DNA of 64,000 nucleotides from Scilla litardierei. Taxonomy: Eukaryota > Streptophyta > Magnoliopsida > Asparagales > Asparagaceae. Numbering within the stretch: the stretch's first letter is position 1; the number at the start of each line of letters is the position of its first letter. The stretch is from assembly GCA_030789695.1 (NCBI GenBank), contig CM061142.1, positions 797,681,258 to 797,745,257 on the forward strand. The letters run 5' to 3'. Positions 45,586 through 57,379 of this stretch are shown in pieces. The position numbers and the translations under genes were made by a program. A model generated the notes under the pieces. That model ran no database searches, was not told the origin of the DNA, and was given only the letters and a program-made list of their open reading frames with translations.

Positions 45586-47825
45586 TTAGACCTTTGGAAG
45601 CCAAGTCCAATTGGACTTAGACTTCCCCACATAATTTCTACTATGAACAACATCCGAAAAATAAGCATTCATATACACTTGTTTTTCATCCATGCTTGTG
45701 TCCTTTGGGCTCCAAATAGTGAAAATTTTGGGAGCCATCATCCTATTGGGTGCATGCATGCGTTGTTGGTTTCTACGTGATGCATGTCGTGGATAGGCAT
45801 AAGGAACATGATGGAATGGTGCACGACGAGAATTATTCATATGATGAGGTGGGTGAACATATGCATGTGTGGGAATACGTGCGTGAGGGTGTCTCACATG
45901 GTGTGCACGTGCCCGAGAATGTGTTGCATAGAAATCATCATATGTGTGAGATGGTGGAGTAGGACGTGTGTTCCTACGTGGCATGGTATTGGTGTACATA
46001 TAAGCATGCCCCTTCTTTGGAGATCCACCCAAAGTGGGTTTCTTTCCAAAAGAGGGTGTGGACGAGGTGGAAGCACCATTGGTAGATGAACTACCAATAG
46101 AGTGTTTGCTACCACTCGTAGAGTCACCGAAAGTTGGCCTAACAAAAGTAATGGCCGCTTTGGATGGACATCCCATCGTATACCCCAAACCAATGTGGTG
46201 ATTGGCCGGAAGTAAGTCACTTAGGATTTTATCCAAATGGTCCTTACCCTTATTGAATTTATTAATTCGGCCTAATGTGTTCTCATATTTCTCTTTGAGA
46301 GAACGCATAGAAGTATCCAAAGTGGATACTTGCGGTGTGAGCACATAAACACGAGATTTGAGATTCTCGTTCTCAATACTCAAAATCGAGTTTTGAGAAG
46401 TTAAATCCGCTATCCTATGTTCTTCCGGATCATCAATGCTAACATGTTCAAGTTTAGATTTGAGATTAACAATCTCATTTCTAACTCTTCAACAACGGTG
46501 TCGTTGTTGGTGATGATAGTCTTAGGCGAGGTTTGAATGCTAGCTAGGTCATCTTTTACTTTAGTATATCTATTTACTAATTTAGTGTATTTAGACCATA
46601 AATGAGAGTTAGCATCCCTAAGATCATCCATAGTTACATCATCGCCTTCGTCGTCGCTATCATCGGAGGAGGAAGATCCTTGATCATGATCCTCTCTTGC
46701 CATGAAGCACATGTGCGCTTGCTCCACTTTCTCATCGTCCGACTCTCCGCTTGAGGAATCCTCGGAGTCGGTGAATGTTGCTCTGACAAGTCCCTTTTTG
46801 TACCCCTTTTTGTACTTCTTTGACTTGTCGAACTTCGGCGCCTTCCACTTCTCCTTTTGCTTGTTTTGAGGACAATCCGCTTTGATGTGTCCTGGCTTAT
46901 TGCATTTAAAGCACAAAGGTGGAGAGGCGTTAGTAGAAGTAAATTTAGATTTTTGTTTGAAGTTACCCTTTCGGAAGAAGCGATTGAACTTCTTTGCCAT
47001 GAGTGCAATGGATTCCATGTCCATTTCTTCTTCCGAGTCATCATCATCGGTAGAGGTGGATGAAGCCGCCTTGAATGCAATCGCCTTTTTCTTAGGCGCG
47101 TCTTGGTTCAAATAGGACTTCATCTTTTCTTGTAACTTCACCTTGCTATCTTTGCGTACCTCGTATGACATCAAAGTACCCATCAATTGAACTACTGTTT
47201 AATTATTCATGTCATTACCTTCCTCGATGGCGAAGGTACGTTTCTCCCAAGAAGAAGGAAGTCCTTCGATAAGCTTTGAGCACTTCTCCTTTTGAGTGTA
47301 GGACTTGCCGAGGGCCTCTAACTCGTTTATTATGTCAACGAAGCGAGCGTAATATTCATTCATCTTCTCGCCCTGTTGCATATGAAACATTTCGTAATCT
47401 TTGTTTACGACTACGAGTTTAGAGTCCCTTACCCTACTCGTCCCTTCATGAAGAATGAGGAGGGAGTTCCAAATTTGATATGCACTCTTACATGTGCATA
47501 TCTTATTGAAGTCCTCGGGCTCCAATGCGCATTGCAAGGCGTTCATTGCCTTGGCATTGCTTACCTCCGCGGCGATCTCCGCGGTAGTCCATTTCTCAAA
47601 GTCTTCTTCTTCGGGCTCGATGTATTCCTTCATTGTAGTCCTCCATAAGGATGCACTCCGGAGGAAGGTTTCCATCCGGCATTTCCAGTACCCATAGTTG
47701 GTACCGTTGAAGAATGGAGGCCTCGTAGAGGAATGTCCTTCCATCACCGAAGATGCTCCTTCTCGGTTCCTGAAGGTGTCATAGTTGGAAGGTGGACGCA
47801 CGGTCTTGTTGTCGTTGGCAGACAT
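45586..47825 (-). pseudogene. SIRE-like Copia gag, broken
   Basis: The start ATG at 47825 is 13 bp after the primer site (MSANDNKTVRPPSNYD). The gag domain of the UBN2 type covers 47825-47199 (FNGTNYGYWKCRMETFL, LHEGTSRVRDSKL) and ends in TAA at 47199-47201. The same frame resumes at 47186 with a CCHC knuckle (CFKCNKPGHIKADCP), lysine-rich linkers and an acidic serine-rich stretch. A frameshift near 46480 moves to the frame 46383-45586, which has a coiled-coil-like start (LKSRVYVLTPQVSTLDTSM) and a histidine-rich region. A further frameshift near 45580 separates it from protease. In the family the protein forms the particle and binds RNA. Confidence 0.9.
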
Positions 47826-47837
47826 AACTAAGTATCT

Positions 47838-47850
47838 GGCTCCGATACCA
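47838..47850 (-). promoter_or_regulatory. Primer-binding site, initiator tRNA-Met type
   Basis: TGGTATCGGAGCC on the minus strand, 2 nt after the 5' LTR end. It is identical to the primer site of the Copia at 1994-9916. Confidence 0.93.
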
Positions 47851-47852
47851 AA

Positions 47853-49606
47853 TGTAATGCCCTACAAGCTACTGCACAAGTACTAGAGGGGGGGTGAATA
47901 GTACTTTAAAAATAACAAGGAGTATAATTCCAAATTATAGTGTAAACAACTACCAAATCAATTTGCGGAAGCTTAAATTGAATGACAACAACAAAATTAA
48001 CAATGCTAAAAAAAGATGTAAATGGGTTCGGATCCACCCAAGTCTCCCCGACTTGTTCCCGGTGATACTACGTCCCAACCACCCGGATCCCCTCCGGATA
48101 CTTAGGTTAGAAACCCTAACCCAAGATTTCCACTATGAATATCTTGTGAAAAACCTTCACAAGATCAAATCATACAACAATGGTAATAGTGAATCCCACA
48201 ACCCGGGATCACAACCTTCTCTCACAACCGAGAGAATCAACAAGCAATATAAATGAGTTTATATTGAAATAAGCAAACTTACCACAAAATCCTATACCTT
48301 GAGTTTTTTCTTACCAAATAGGTGAAAGGAAGGATTTGAGGAAGATGAAGTCACCAAGTCCTAGCACCAAGGAAATGACCAGCAATAGGTGCCTAGGAGA
48401 GATTTGGAGACTTGATTCAAGCTAGAGCTTGAAGGGCTCACCAAGAACAAGCTTCTCTCAAGATGGATTCTAGATCTAGAATGTGAGAGAATGGGTTTCT
48501 TGTGAGGAAGAGAGCTTTGGAAATGAGTGAGAATGGCTATCTCTTTCTATCTCAATGAATCTCTTAATGGCAGCTCTAACCTAGATAGAAATGACCTAGG
48601 TTCGTATTTATAGGGTCCCATAAAAACAACTTAGGTCAATTCCCAACGGATAGAAATCTGAGGAAACTAGTCGGTCAAAGAACAACCACTGACCGACTAG
48701 TTCATCAACTAGTCGGTCAGTCAAACAACATGGACCGACTAAGTGAGGAACTGAGAAGAGATAGAAATTCAGACCTAGAAATCTAGTCGGTCCAAGAAGA
48801 CTTTCTGACCGACTAGTTTCACAACTAGTCGGTCAGTCAGTGAACGTAGACCGACTAAGAGGCAAAATGAAATAGTCTGAATACAAATTGACTTAGTCGG
48901 TCCAAGAACAAAAGTTGACCGACTAGATTGTCAACTAGTCGGTCACCAAACGTTCTTAGACCGACTAACGATAAACAGTAGCTAAGGAGAAATTTAGCAT
49001 GAACAGTAAGTCACAACTAGTCGGTCAAAGAAGCATCACTGACCGACTAGTTCACAAACTAGTCGGTCGGTGAGTCAACGTAGACTGACTAACTGTAAAC
49101 AGTAAAGCCCAAGAAATTAAGGAATCAAACTAGTCGGTCCAAGAAGAGTTGATGACCGACTAGATCACCATCTAGTCGGTCAGTACGTCTTCTTGTACCA
49201 ACTAACATGCACAAACAAGTCCAAATCGAAGCGCGACGCTTCGAGGAAGTTAGAATGAACTTGTACTAAGATCCTAAAGCTACGATATGAGCGTTATGAA
49301 GTTAGAATCGTAAGATATACTCAAGGCTTAACATTCTATATATCGAAGCTAAAAGACTATAAATAAAACCTTAAAGAATGGTCGTTGAGAGCTTCGATTA
49401 ATTCTTCATGACTTCCAAAACGACGCAAGAGCTTCAACGAAGCTTTAGGCATGAATACGTGCTTTGAGAAGTCTTGAGATGTCGCTTTGAATGTTCTCAA
49501 GATTTTTGCGACAATCTCTAATACTGCGCTCACAAATTGTTAGTTCATGAATTATTTATGTTTGCTCATCATCCAAAACCAAATCCGGGGAGTCCAATAT
49601 TCAACA
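47853..49606 (-). repeat. 5' LTR of SIRE-like Copia
   Basis: 1754 bp, about 1% different from 37120-38872. The array is at 48667-49204 and the TATA box at 48605-48613 (minus). Confidence 0.96.
48667..49204 (-). promoter_or_regulatory. TAGTCGGTC / GACCGACTA array in U3 (5' LTR)
   Basis: Same five units and spacers as at 37934-38470, with one additional half-site change (GACTGACTA near 49083). As the 5' LTR copy it is the one placed to control transcription of this element. Confidence 0.9.
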
Positions 49607-49611
49607 GGTAT

Positions 49612-50697
49612 GCTCATGCTCACGTGGATAGAGGGGACTAGGTCTAGGGCTAGTTGTTGTTTTTGGGTAAAATTTGTTTAATGATACAAGTAAACCCAAT
49701 ATCTCACCCTCTCTCTCTCCTGGGTTGGGTGCGGCCAAGAGAGGGGAATAATGGGCTAAGTCAACATTCTGATGTAATTTATTATTAATTAATCCTTAGG
49801 GAAAAATACAATGAAACTTAGGGTTAAAAAATGGGTAAATGACATTAAAATACCCTAACGTTTGGGCCATTTTCACTTATATACCCTATCGTTCATTTTG
49901 GTAAACTTTGATACCCAAATCTAAATTTGATGTAGGATTGGAGGAGGAAATATTGTCTGAAGAGCATGCTGAAAACACTGTGCATCCCAGACATAGGAAG
50001 ACTGATGGAATGCATGTATTTGGAGGCCTCTTCAGACGATATTTCCTCCTCCAATCCTACATCAAATTTAGATTTGGGTATCAAAGTTTACCAAAATGAA
50101 CGATAGGGTATATAAGTGAAAATGAAACTTAGGGTTAAAAAATACAATAGGTTGGGCCAAAAAGTGCAAGTAGGTCAAACGAAGCCCAAAAATTGTGAAA
50201 TAAATACAGGGATGACCGGGACGACGAGAGAAATGCAACTAAGGAGACAGATCATGATTTCGACGACGAGAAAAGAAATTAAAAATAAAAAGGCCTCACG
50301 ACAGAAGTGAAAATCACGACGTCTCATCAAACAAAGTCAAATCGTGGGAGAACGACCCGTGAAATGACGTTCCAAAATAAATCCACAATTTAATACTCTC
50401 AGAGAGGGTCACAACGACATATCACACTATAGGGTTCGGATACAGACAAACTCAAAAATAAATACGTGCACAAACAAGACTACGTGCACTTAAAGCGTAT
50501 ACAGGTTACGGGGTCCAAAGGCGACAGTAAATCCAAGTTGGGCACACGTCGGGGTTGGCTTGCTAAGGATGTAACCAAGGTGATATGGCCCTATCGACTC
50601 AACAACACGAATCACATACAAAGCAACAAAACCAATCAGGTACCCGAAATAGCTAAACGCACAGCCGTATAACGAATAATGAGTACCGGCCGTTACA
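49612..50697 (-). repeat. 5' LTR of the large Gypsy element, second segment
   Basis: Homologous to 17524-18298 and ends ...GGCCGTTACA at 50697, followed by GATAA. It carries a foldback insertion at 49833-50143 that is absent from the other LTR. Confidence 0.92.
49833..50143. mobile_element. MITE/foldback element with ~97-bp inverted arms
   Basis: Compared with 17700-17760 in the partner LTR, this segment is extra. A nearly perfect inverted repeat (49868-49964 and 50028-50124) surrounds a loop of about 63 bp. A 35-bp one-sided sequence at 49833-49867 has no partner at the right end. A 23-bp stretch of host sequence (49810-49832) is repeated at 50121-50143, much longer than normal MITE target duplications. 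The 63-codon frames on both strands are the two arms. Confidence 0.8.
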
Positions 50698-50702
50698 GAT
50701 AA

Positions 50703-51418
50703 ACTTGTTAAGAGTAATAAGTTTCATCCAACCACTAACTATAAGATCACGTGTAACTCAAGGCTTTAAGGTGTAATGGGATGCGACAATTTTCGTACCA
50801 TAGACACCTTAGTGATATAGTCTTGATGAAGGGACTGGACTGCACTGTGGTTGTCACTAATATGCCCACATTTGGTCGAAGGAGATTCCAGTTTCACACC
50901 AACCATGGATCCCCGCATAGGATCCACGCCTCTACTTTGTTCTCTCCTCGAGGATTTGATCATACTTACGGGCATTGATTGAACCATTATAAGATATAGT
51001 TCAAAGAATTCAATGCTCAATGATTGTCTCTGTATGGGACCATACAATATTACGGCCCATACTAAAAATTTTCTTAACTGATCTAATACATAGATAATAA
51101 TTAGAAAAATATCATTGTAACGTGGATCATGAAGTTGTGGTCGTGTTGGCAAAAATGCACGTCACTTTGAGCTATATAGAGAAAGTTACGTCCTTTTCAA
51201 CGTCGCGTCTTCTTCTTCTTTTTCTCCTTCTCCTTTAGGATCAACGCGTAAATCTTTGAGGAAAAGGAGAGTGTTACTGACCTATTTCTAAGCTTTGATG
51301 AGGATATGGATGGCTACAAGGTTGCATGATGAAGAAGCGCTCGTTTAACTTGATGGCTTGCTAGGGCTTTTTGAAGAGATCAACCAATATTCAATTGTTG
51401 AAGAGAGAGCTTTCTTAT
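50703..51418 (+). mobile_element. Noncoding retroelement-like sequence, right part (from 15221)
   Basis: Continues the sequence that starts at 14554, interrupted by the large Gypsy element. A TATA-like GCTATATAGAG lies near 51171, followed by a pyrimidine-rich CTTCTTCTTC stretch, compatible with the end of an LTR. It stops at 51418, where a SIRE-like LTR begins. No coding sequence is seen. Confidence 0.4.
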
Positions 51419-51639
51419 TGTAGCATTCTAAGAGGGGGGAACATGCCAGGCTTATGTTGGAGTTGTAAGAGCCTTAGAAAGTATGAAAATACCCTTAGTT
51501 AGGTCGGCCTGGCAATTCTGGAAGGATTACTCAACTAGGCCTTAGGAGCTAGTCGACTAATCAACTAGTAGTCGACTACTTCCAAGGTAGTAGTTGACTA
51601 CTGGAGACTAGCGCAATTCCATAGAACTAGCTAGTCGAC
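51419..51639 (-). repeat. LTR of decayed SIRE-like Copia, distal segment
   Basis: The plus-strand start TGTAGCATTCTAAGAGGGGGG parallels the end of the LTR at 37120 (TGTAATGCCC...AGAGGGGGGG). It carries TAGTCGACTA-type palindromes at about 51549, 51568, 51592 (decayed) and 51632. The remainder of the LTR lies at 57385-57612, after the nested Gypsy. Confidence 0.65.
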
Positions 51640-53093
51640 TGATTAAACCAGAAAACACATAAAGGAAGCGCGCCTTCCACTCCCAAGTGTAGGAGCGTCA
51701 ATGCAATATAAAATTTATAACTGATGAGTACCGGGTCGGATCACAAGGGCAAGTCGTTCTACACCCGTAAATTTGATCGATAAAGAAAGGTAAAGCGTGA
51801 TACAACCACCTCGCTAAATGAATGGTAGTGGGAAAAAGTGTCGTGAATCAACAATCATATCCTAAGTATGTAGGGTTAGAGAACCAAATGGGGAGTTAGA
51901 ACAGCTAGGAGAGGAGCATGGGTTGTAGGTTCACTAATGTTAGTGTTAATCAAGCTCAAATTACCCACATATAACTCAATTAGGCCTCCGGCTATGGCAA
52001 GCTGAATCGATAAATTTAGCTTTCATGAACAAAATATTAGCAATAGAGATGGATGCATCATCATGTACTAAACAAAATAAGAACATGGACTTTTCTCAAA
52101 GTGTGCCCACTTGGGTCTTAACCAATAAAATTAGCCCTAACGATACATCCAACATCAACATGAAAATAGGCAAGAGGCAAATAGAACTAAACTTAACATC
52201 CAACATTCATGAATCACAACCCAAGAAATTAACACTACTCAATCATCAGGAAAAGGAAAGATGAAATCTTCATACAAAAATAACATCACCAGTTCATTAC
52301 AAATGAAAGATATCAAAATTACAAAAAGGGGAGGAAGGATTTCATCCAAGAACTCTCGCAAATGAACCCTTGCTTCCACCCATTTACTCCTTCTCCAAGA
52401 TTTCCACATCCCACATGGCCTCCATGCCCTAAAAAATCAGATTAGAAAGAAGATAGGGCTGAAAAACAGCCCCAAAAGCGGGATAAATTGCATTCACAGT
52501 GTTTTCGGGTCTGCAGGGGGCATTGCGGGTCGAAAAAATCCGCCCAGAACCCGCAAAACCCCCTAAAAACTCCCCCCTTTGGCATTGCGGGTCGGGTGCT
52601 TGGGGCGCTCGACCCGCAGGCGCCTGCGGCGCCCACATCATGGGGGCACACGCGGGCCTCGTGCCCCCTCCCGCCTGATGCGTGAGTGGGCCGGCCGCTG
52701 GGCCGGCCCGCGAGGCTTGACTTCATTTTTTTTAAATTTTTTCAAGCAACCTGCTCAATGAGCGGGCCACAGGCCTACGGGCTATTTTCTATTTTTTTGT
52801 TTTTTTCTTTTTAACAATTCCAGAATTGCTTCTTTGCTCCAAAAAATCCCAAAAAATAGCTCCGAGCTCCAAAAAATTCTGGAAAAATTCCAAAAATTCC
52901 AGAAAAATCCCAGGAGTGCCTAAAAATAAGGGAAGCAAATATTAGTCTATAAAACACATTTTATGTATAAAATAGTGATATGCTTTAATGATTCACGATA
53001 TCGCAAATACGCCTGTATCAAAGCCAAAATAATCATGATATACACATAAAATGATCAGAAATGGGGGGAATATGCAATCTATATCCTGAATCA
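51640..53093 (-). repeat. 3' LTR of second gag-only Gypsy
   Basis: Contains a GC-rich block at about 52500-52720, with GGCATTGCGGGTCG twice and several CGGCCCGC/GCGGGCCGG words, set in an AT-rich LTR. On the minus strand GTTAGGGGTA at the interior border is the candidate polypurine tract. Confidence 0.92.
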
Positions 53094-54284
53094 TACCCCT
53101 AACTGGCTTTTTTCTAGTCTCTAGCAAAATATGCGATAAATTCGGATTAAATTGAAAACATGCACCAAACTCAAGATATCATCATGGCATGCCAAAAATA
53201 TTATTTCCAAGTGATTTCAAAGCCAATATACCCAATGTTGAAAGTAAACAACAAATGACATTCTCCTCAATCCAATTCAAAGAAAAGTGAAGTAATAAGC
53301 ACAGTATCACATTCTTTGGGATATATCCCAAATGGCAAAGTTTCTAATTTTCATGGAAATGGCCAAAACAAAAGAAATTTCTTCTAAGTTGTGGGAGATG
53401 AGATTGCATCACCCATGTTGCTTATTCTTTCATTCATTCATCCATTTTTTTTCTTTTTCTCTCTTTTTTGTATTCTTTTCGTTTTTGAATGTTTTATGTT
53501 TTTGTTTTGCATTCACGCAATAATGCTATGAAATGCAAACACAGCCACCTTTGCATACACGCAATGACGTTATATAGGCAAAGGGATGGAATGATCCCCT
53601 AAATCTCATCTTTGGCGTCCTCCCCAAAGTTTCGTGGGGCACCGGCTACTCGATTTGATTAGAAAGAAACATTCACTTATATTAACTCTCTTTCTTATTC
53701 TAAACACAAGTTATCAACTCATCCACCTACTCCTTAAGAGGAAAACAAAACATAACCAAATGGCCATACCCATTCCAATCAAAAATTAAGCCATTCATCC
53801 CAATTCATGCAATCACTTACACCAAACTATTCTCAAATTATTTCAAAGAGATATCACGACGTATAAAATAGTTTCATACATGGCATATTCACATTTGACT
53901 CCAAAATGGAAAAGAAATTAAAACATGCCAATCAAACATCGAAGAAGTTGATACCAAAATAATAATCCGGAAAAAATTGCATGGCATTAAGCATGTATGG
54001 ACTACGCATAAAGCTAGCAGCGTAGGGACGAGGAGGAAAAATATGATATGCAATAATGGGTGATGGCAAAATGGAGGTATCTCAAAAAAAATATTAAGCT
54101 AAAATCAAAATCCTAACAATCCTAAGATTCTAACACTCTATTTCCAACTTAAAATAACCATTGTTCTCAATGTTGGGAGAGTATTAGATCTCACAAAAGA
54201 TCTTAGACAAGAAAAGAAAAGCATACGAAAGCACTAAAATAAAACATTTATTTATTTACACTATTGGAAAGAACACACTGTGGC
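53094..54284 (-). other. Noncoding 3' interior of second gag-only Gypsy
   Basis: 1.2 kb, AT-rich. The phrase CATTG(T)TCTCAATGTTGGGAG near 54160 parallels CATTGTCCTCAATGTG at 22830 in the first gag-only element. No coding region is supported. Confidence 0.65.
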
Positions 54285-55848
54285 AAAAGGCGGATCTCGA
54301 ATGTATAACGGTGGAGGAAGTTGATCTATCAGCTCCTTTTGCTCCTCCGCCAGCTACTTTGGAGCATGGCCTCCACCGGCCTCCTTGGATTCTGGTAATG
54401 CAACTCCCAGCGTCTCCTTTGGATAGTAGGTATCATGTGGGAGACGAGCTGCATCAATCCAAGCCATGTCCTTATGCCCTGCAAAAGCATTCCAAAACGG
54501 GTCGTCAAAACAAATAAAAGAATGTAAATGCAATTGGCAATAATCTGAAGGAAATGTATATGGAAGTGAAAATTTGGGTTCAGAAATACAAGGCAAGAGA
54601 TGGTGGGAACTTTCCTGAATAAAGGCGCTAGGTGTGGCATGATACTCTGCCTCAGGAGGAAGGGGAAGCGGCTGCAAAAGAGAATCTGGAGGCGACGACT
54701 GCTCAGGCTCAATGTATACCATCTTACAATCGTCTTCGCTATCAGAAAGTGAAGGCTCTGTAGACCTCCCTAGTACGAAGTGAATCCTGAAAATCTCCAT
54801 GAATGATAGCATGGTGCGTATCCTGAGGTGAAGGGTATATGACTTGCTGCACTGAAGTAGGAGGAATGTCTGGTCCGGGCTCCGTCATGGTCTGTAAACT
54901 CACTCCCTCGCCCAAATCATCCTCATCATCATCAAAGAAAGCTCTCTCAGCAGTCCGTCCCATGCACTTGTATACCTCAAAATGGACGGATGTAGTAGAT
55001 GGGAAATAAAACTCAGGCTCTTCAATATCATCCATATCGCTCGTGCCTTCACATGCATCCACCACAACATCACCACCAATATAAAAATGCATCGTTTCCT
55101 CAACATGGTCGACATGCACCCCATCATCCATCTCCTCTGGCTCCTCAAGATGTGGGCAATCAGATTCCTCTACTTGGCTGCAATGCACCCCATAATCATG
55201 TTCTTCTTGGACTTCCATAGGGTCACATTGGAATGAGCCCACATCTGGCTCATCAGGCTGGACCTAAACTTGTTGGACAGCGTCCTCATACTCTGCAAGG
55301 TCCCTCAGGTAACACCATGAATCCTCGGTCGAATAATCAAAGAATTCTCCACCGCAGCTCATCTGTACGAAATCTCGCCCAGATGTCGATAATCCTATAT
55401 AAAATATCTGCAGGAGATGATCCTTGTGGAAACAATGGTGTGGGCACGCAAGCATCAAATCACTGAACCTCTGCCAAGCCTGATGGTAGGCCTTTTCATC
55501 AGATTGGGTAAAGCTTGCTATATGCTGCTCCATGGCCTGCCACCCATGTACCTGCTCCAGAAAAGTAGGCAAAAACACTTGGAGAAATTCAGCCTGAAAT
55601 GACAACTAAGTAAAATGTGAGTCAAGAGATAATGAATAAAACCATAATCTAGCATTATCTTGCATCGAATATGGGAAGAATCTAAAATATATGCAATCAT
55701 CACAAATTATCCCACCAAGACAAGCATACATCCACTCTTCAAACTTTTTCATATGTAAATGAGGGTTCTTCCACTCCGAACCATGAAAGTATGGTGGGAG
55801 TGGAATATCTTCCAAATCAATGTCGAAAAAATCTGAAGATGATGTCAT
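54285..55848 (-). pseudogene. Gag plus acidic ORF of second gag-only Gypsy, broken
   Basis: The frame 55848-55606 starts MTSSSDFFDIDLEDIPLPP and holds the first half of a Gypsy gag (FFPYSMQDNARLWFYSL). After an in-frame TAG at 55606 the same frame continues to 55264 with the second half (FLQVFLPTFLEQVHGW, AWQRFSDLMLACPHH, LLQIFYIGLS). Another stop follows, then an acidic stretch (55242-54742). After a frameshift near 54780 the frame to 54354 leads to a tail with CQ, DDPFWNAF, GHK, ID. The final LPPPLYIRDPPFA lies one more frame over at about 54290-54320. The tail matches that of the ORF at 23287-24870. Gag would form particles; the role of the acidic part and tail is unknown. Confidence 0.8.
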
Positions 55849-56003
55849 TTTGGTTTTAAATTTTTTTCAAGAAAATGAAAATAAACAACTAAAAGACTCA
55901 ATAAGTGTAAAATAAATAAAATGGAAAGACACAACACTAAGAGATAGAGATATCACATTAAAACTTTTAAAATCAATCAAAAATACATATAGTAGAAACT
56001 GTT

Positions 56004-56024
56004 GTCCCCGGCAACGACGCCAAT
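56004..56024 (-). promoter_or_regulatory. Primer-binding site of second gag-only Gypsy
   Basis: On the minus strand, after the LTR end at 56025, TTGGCGTCGTTGCCGGGGAC matches the Athila/Tat-type primer motif with one or two changes. Confidence 0.85.
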
Positions 56025-57379
56025 TGATTGAACTGGAAAACGCGCAAAGGAGCACGCCTTTCACTCCCAAGTGTAGGAGTGTCTATGTAATATAAAATTT
56101 ATAACCGGTAAGTACCGGGTCAGATCACAGGGACAAGTCATTCTACACTCGCAAATTCGATCGGTAAAGAAAGATAAAGCGTGATACAACCACCTTGCTA
56201 AGTGAATGGTAGTGGGAAAAGTGTCGTGAATCAACAATCCTATCCTAAGTAGGTAGGGTTAGAGAACCAAATGGGGAGTTAGGATAGCTAGGAGAGGAGC
56301 ATGGGTTGTAGGTTCACTAATGTTAATCAAGCTTAAATTACTCACATATAACTCAATTAGGCCTCCGGCTATGGCAAGCTTAATCGGTAAATTTAGCTTT
56401 CAAGAACACGATAGTTAGAAATAGGGATGGATGCATCATCATGGCACTAAACAAAATAGGAACATGGACTTTTCTCAAAGTGTGCCCACTTGGGTCTTAA
56501 CCAATAAAAGTATCCCTAATGATACATCCAACATCAACATGAAAATAGGCAAGAGGCAAATAGAACTAACATTAACATCCAACATTCATGAATCACAACC
56601 CACGCAATTAACACTACTCAATCATCATGAAAATGAGAGATGAAATCTTCATACAAAAATAACATCACTAGTTCATTACAAATGAGAGATATCAAAATTA
56701 CAAAAGGGGGAGGAAGGATTTCACCCAAGAACTCTCCCAAATGAACCCTTGATTCCATCCATTTGCTCCTCCTCCAAGCTTTCCACACCCCCATGGCCTC
56801 CATGCCCTAAAAATCAGATTAGAAAGAAGATAGTGCTGAAAAATAGCGAACCCGCAAAAACCACTCAAAACTCCCCCGTTTGGCATTGGGGGTTGGGGGG
56901 CGCCCGACCCGCGGGCTCCTGGGGTGCCTGCGTCATGGGGGCATGCACGGGCCGTGTGCCCCCTCCCGCCTGATGCGGGAGCGGGCCGGCAAGGCTTGAC
57001 TTCCTTTTTTTGTTAATTTTTCCAGCGGCCCGATCAATGAGCGACCCGCAGGCCTACGAGCTAGTTTCTATTTTTTTGGTTTTTTTTCTTTTTAACAATT
57101 CCAGAATTGCTTCTTTGCTCCAAAACTACCAAAAAATAGCTCCGAGCTCCAAAAAATTTTGGAAAAATTTCAGAAAATCCAGAAAAATCCCAGGAGTACC
57201 TGAAAAATAAGGAAAGTAAATATTAGTCCATAAAAAACACATTTTATGTAGAAAATAGGGATATGCTTTAATAATTCACGATATTACGAATACGTCCGTA
57301 TCAAAGCCAAAATAATCATGATATACACATATATTGCCCAAAAATGGGGAGAAAAATATGCAATTTATATCCCGAATCA
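56025..57379 (-). repeat. 5' LTR of second gag-only Gypsy
   Basis: Direct repeat of 51640-53093 with a deletion of about 100 bp around 56845, followed by TCGAC. Confidence 0.92.

Larger units (their letters stand above)
37120..49606 (-). mobile_element. Complete SIRE-like Ty1/copia retrotransposon with an additional ORF, TSD GGTAT
   Basis: LTRs are 1753 bp (37120-38872) and 1754 bp (47853-49606), TGTTGAA...GCATTACA on the minus strand, with GGTAT at 37115-37119 and 49607-49611. The minus-strand order is 5' LTR, tRNA-Met primer site, gag, protease, integrase, RT, RNase H, a repeat array, an additional ORF, a polypurine cluster, and 3' LTR. Total 12.5 kb. I count roughly 15-18 differences between the LTRs, about 1%, so the insertion is young. 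It sits inside the 5' LTR of the large Gypsy element. Confidence 0.97.
15222..50697 (-). mobile_element. Large non-coding Gypsy-type LTR element (LARD-like), TSD GATAA, host of four nested elements
   Basis: LTR copies at 15222-18298 and 35579-50697 (the second interrupted) start TGTCACGACC and end GGCCGTTACA, with GATAA at 15217-15221 and 50698-50702. On the minus strand the end of the interior (GAGGACGGAC...AAGGTGGGTAGGA) precedes TGTAACGGCC. That resembles the 3' end of Tekay-like Gypsy elements and sets the orientation. After subtracting the nested elements about 3.4 kb of interior remains, and none of it codes for gag or pol, so it is a large retrotransposon derivative. Lineage assignment is inference from the LTR ends. 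Confidence 0.88.
51640..57379 (-). mobile_element. Second gag-only Gypsy element (Athila/Tat-like), TSD TCGAC
   Basis: LTRs at 51640-53093 (1454 bp) and 56025-57379 (1355 bp; about 100 bp shorter in the GC-rich part) start TGATT and end GAATCA. TCGAC lies at 51635-51639 and 57380-57384. The minus-strand primer site TTGGCGTCGTTGCCGGGGAC abuts the 5' LTR. The 2.9-kb interior contains a gag and an acidic ORF but no pol. It lies inside a SIRE-like LTR. Confidence 0.92.

Noticed and set aside
49893..50099. Two 63-codon ORFs on opposite strands with near-identical ends
   Set aside because: They are the two arms of the inverted repeat in the foldback element.
53332..53523. Short plus-strand ORF with a hydrophobic tail
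   Set aside because: T-rich low-complexity stretch in the noncoding interior of a minus-strand element.
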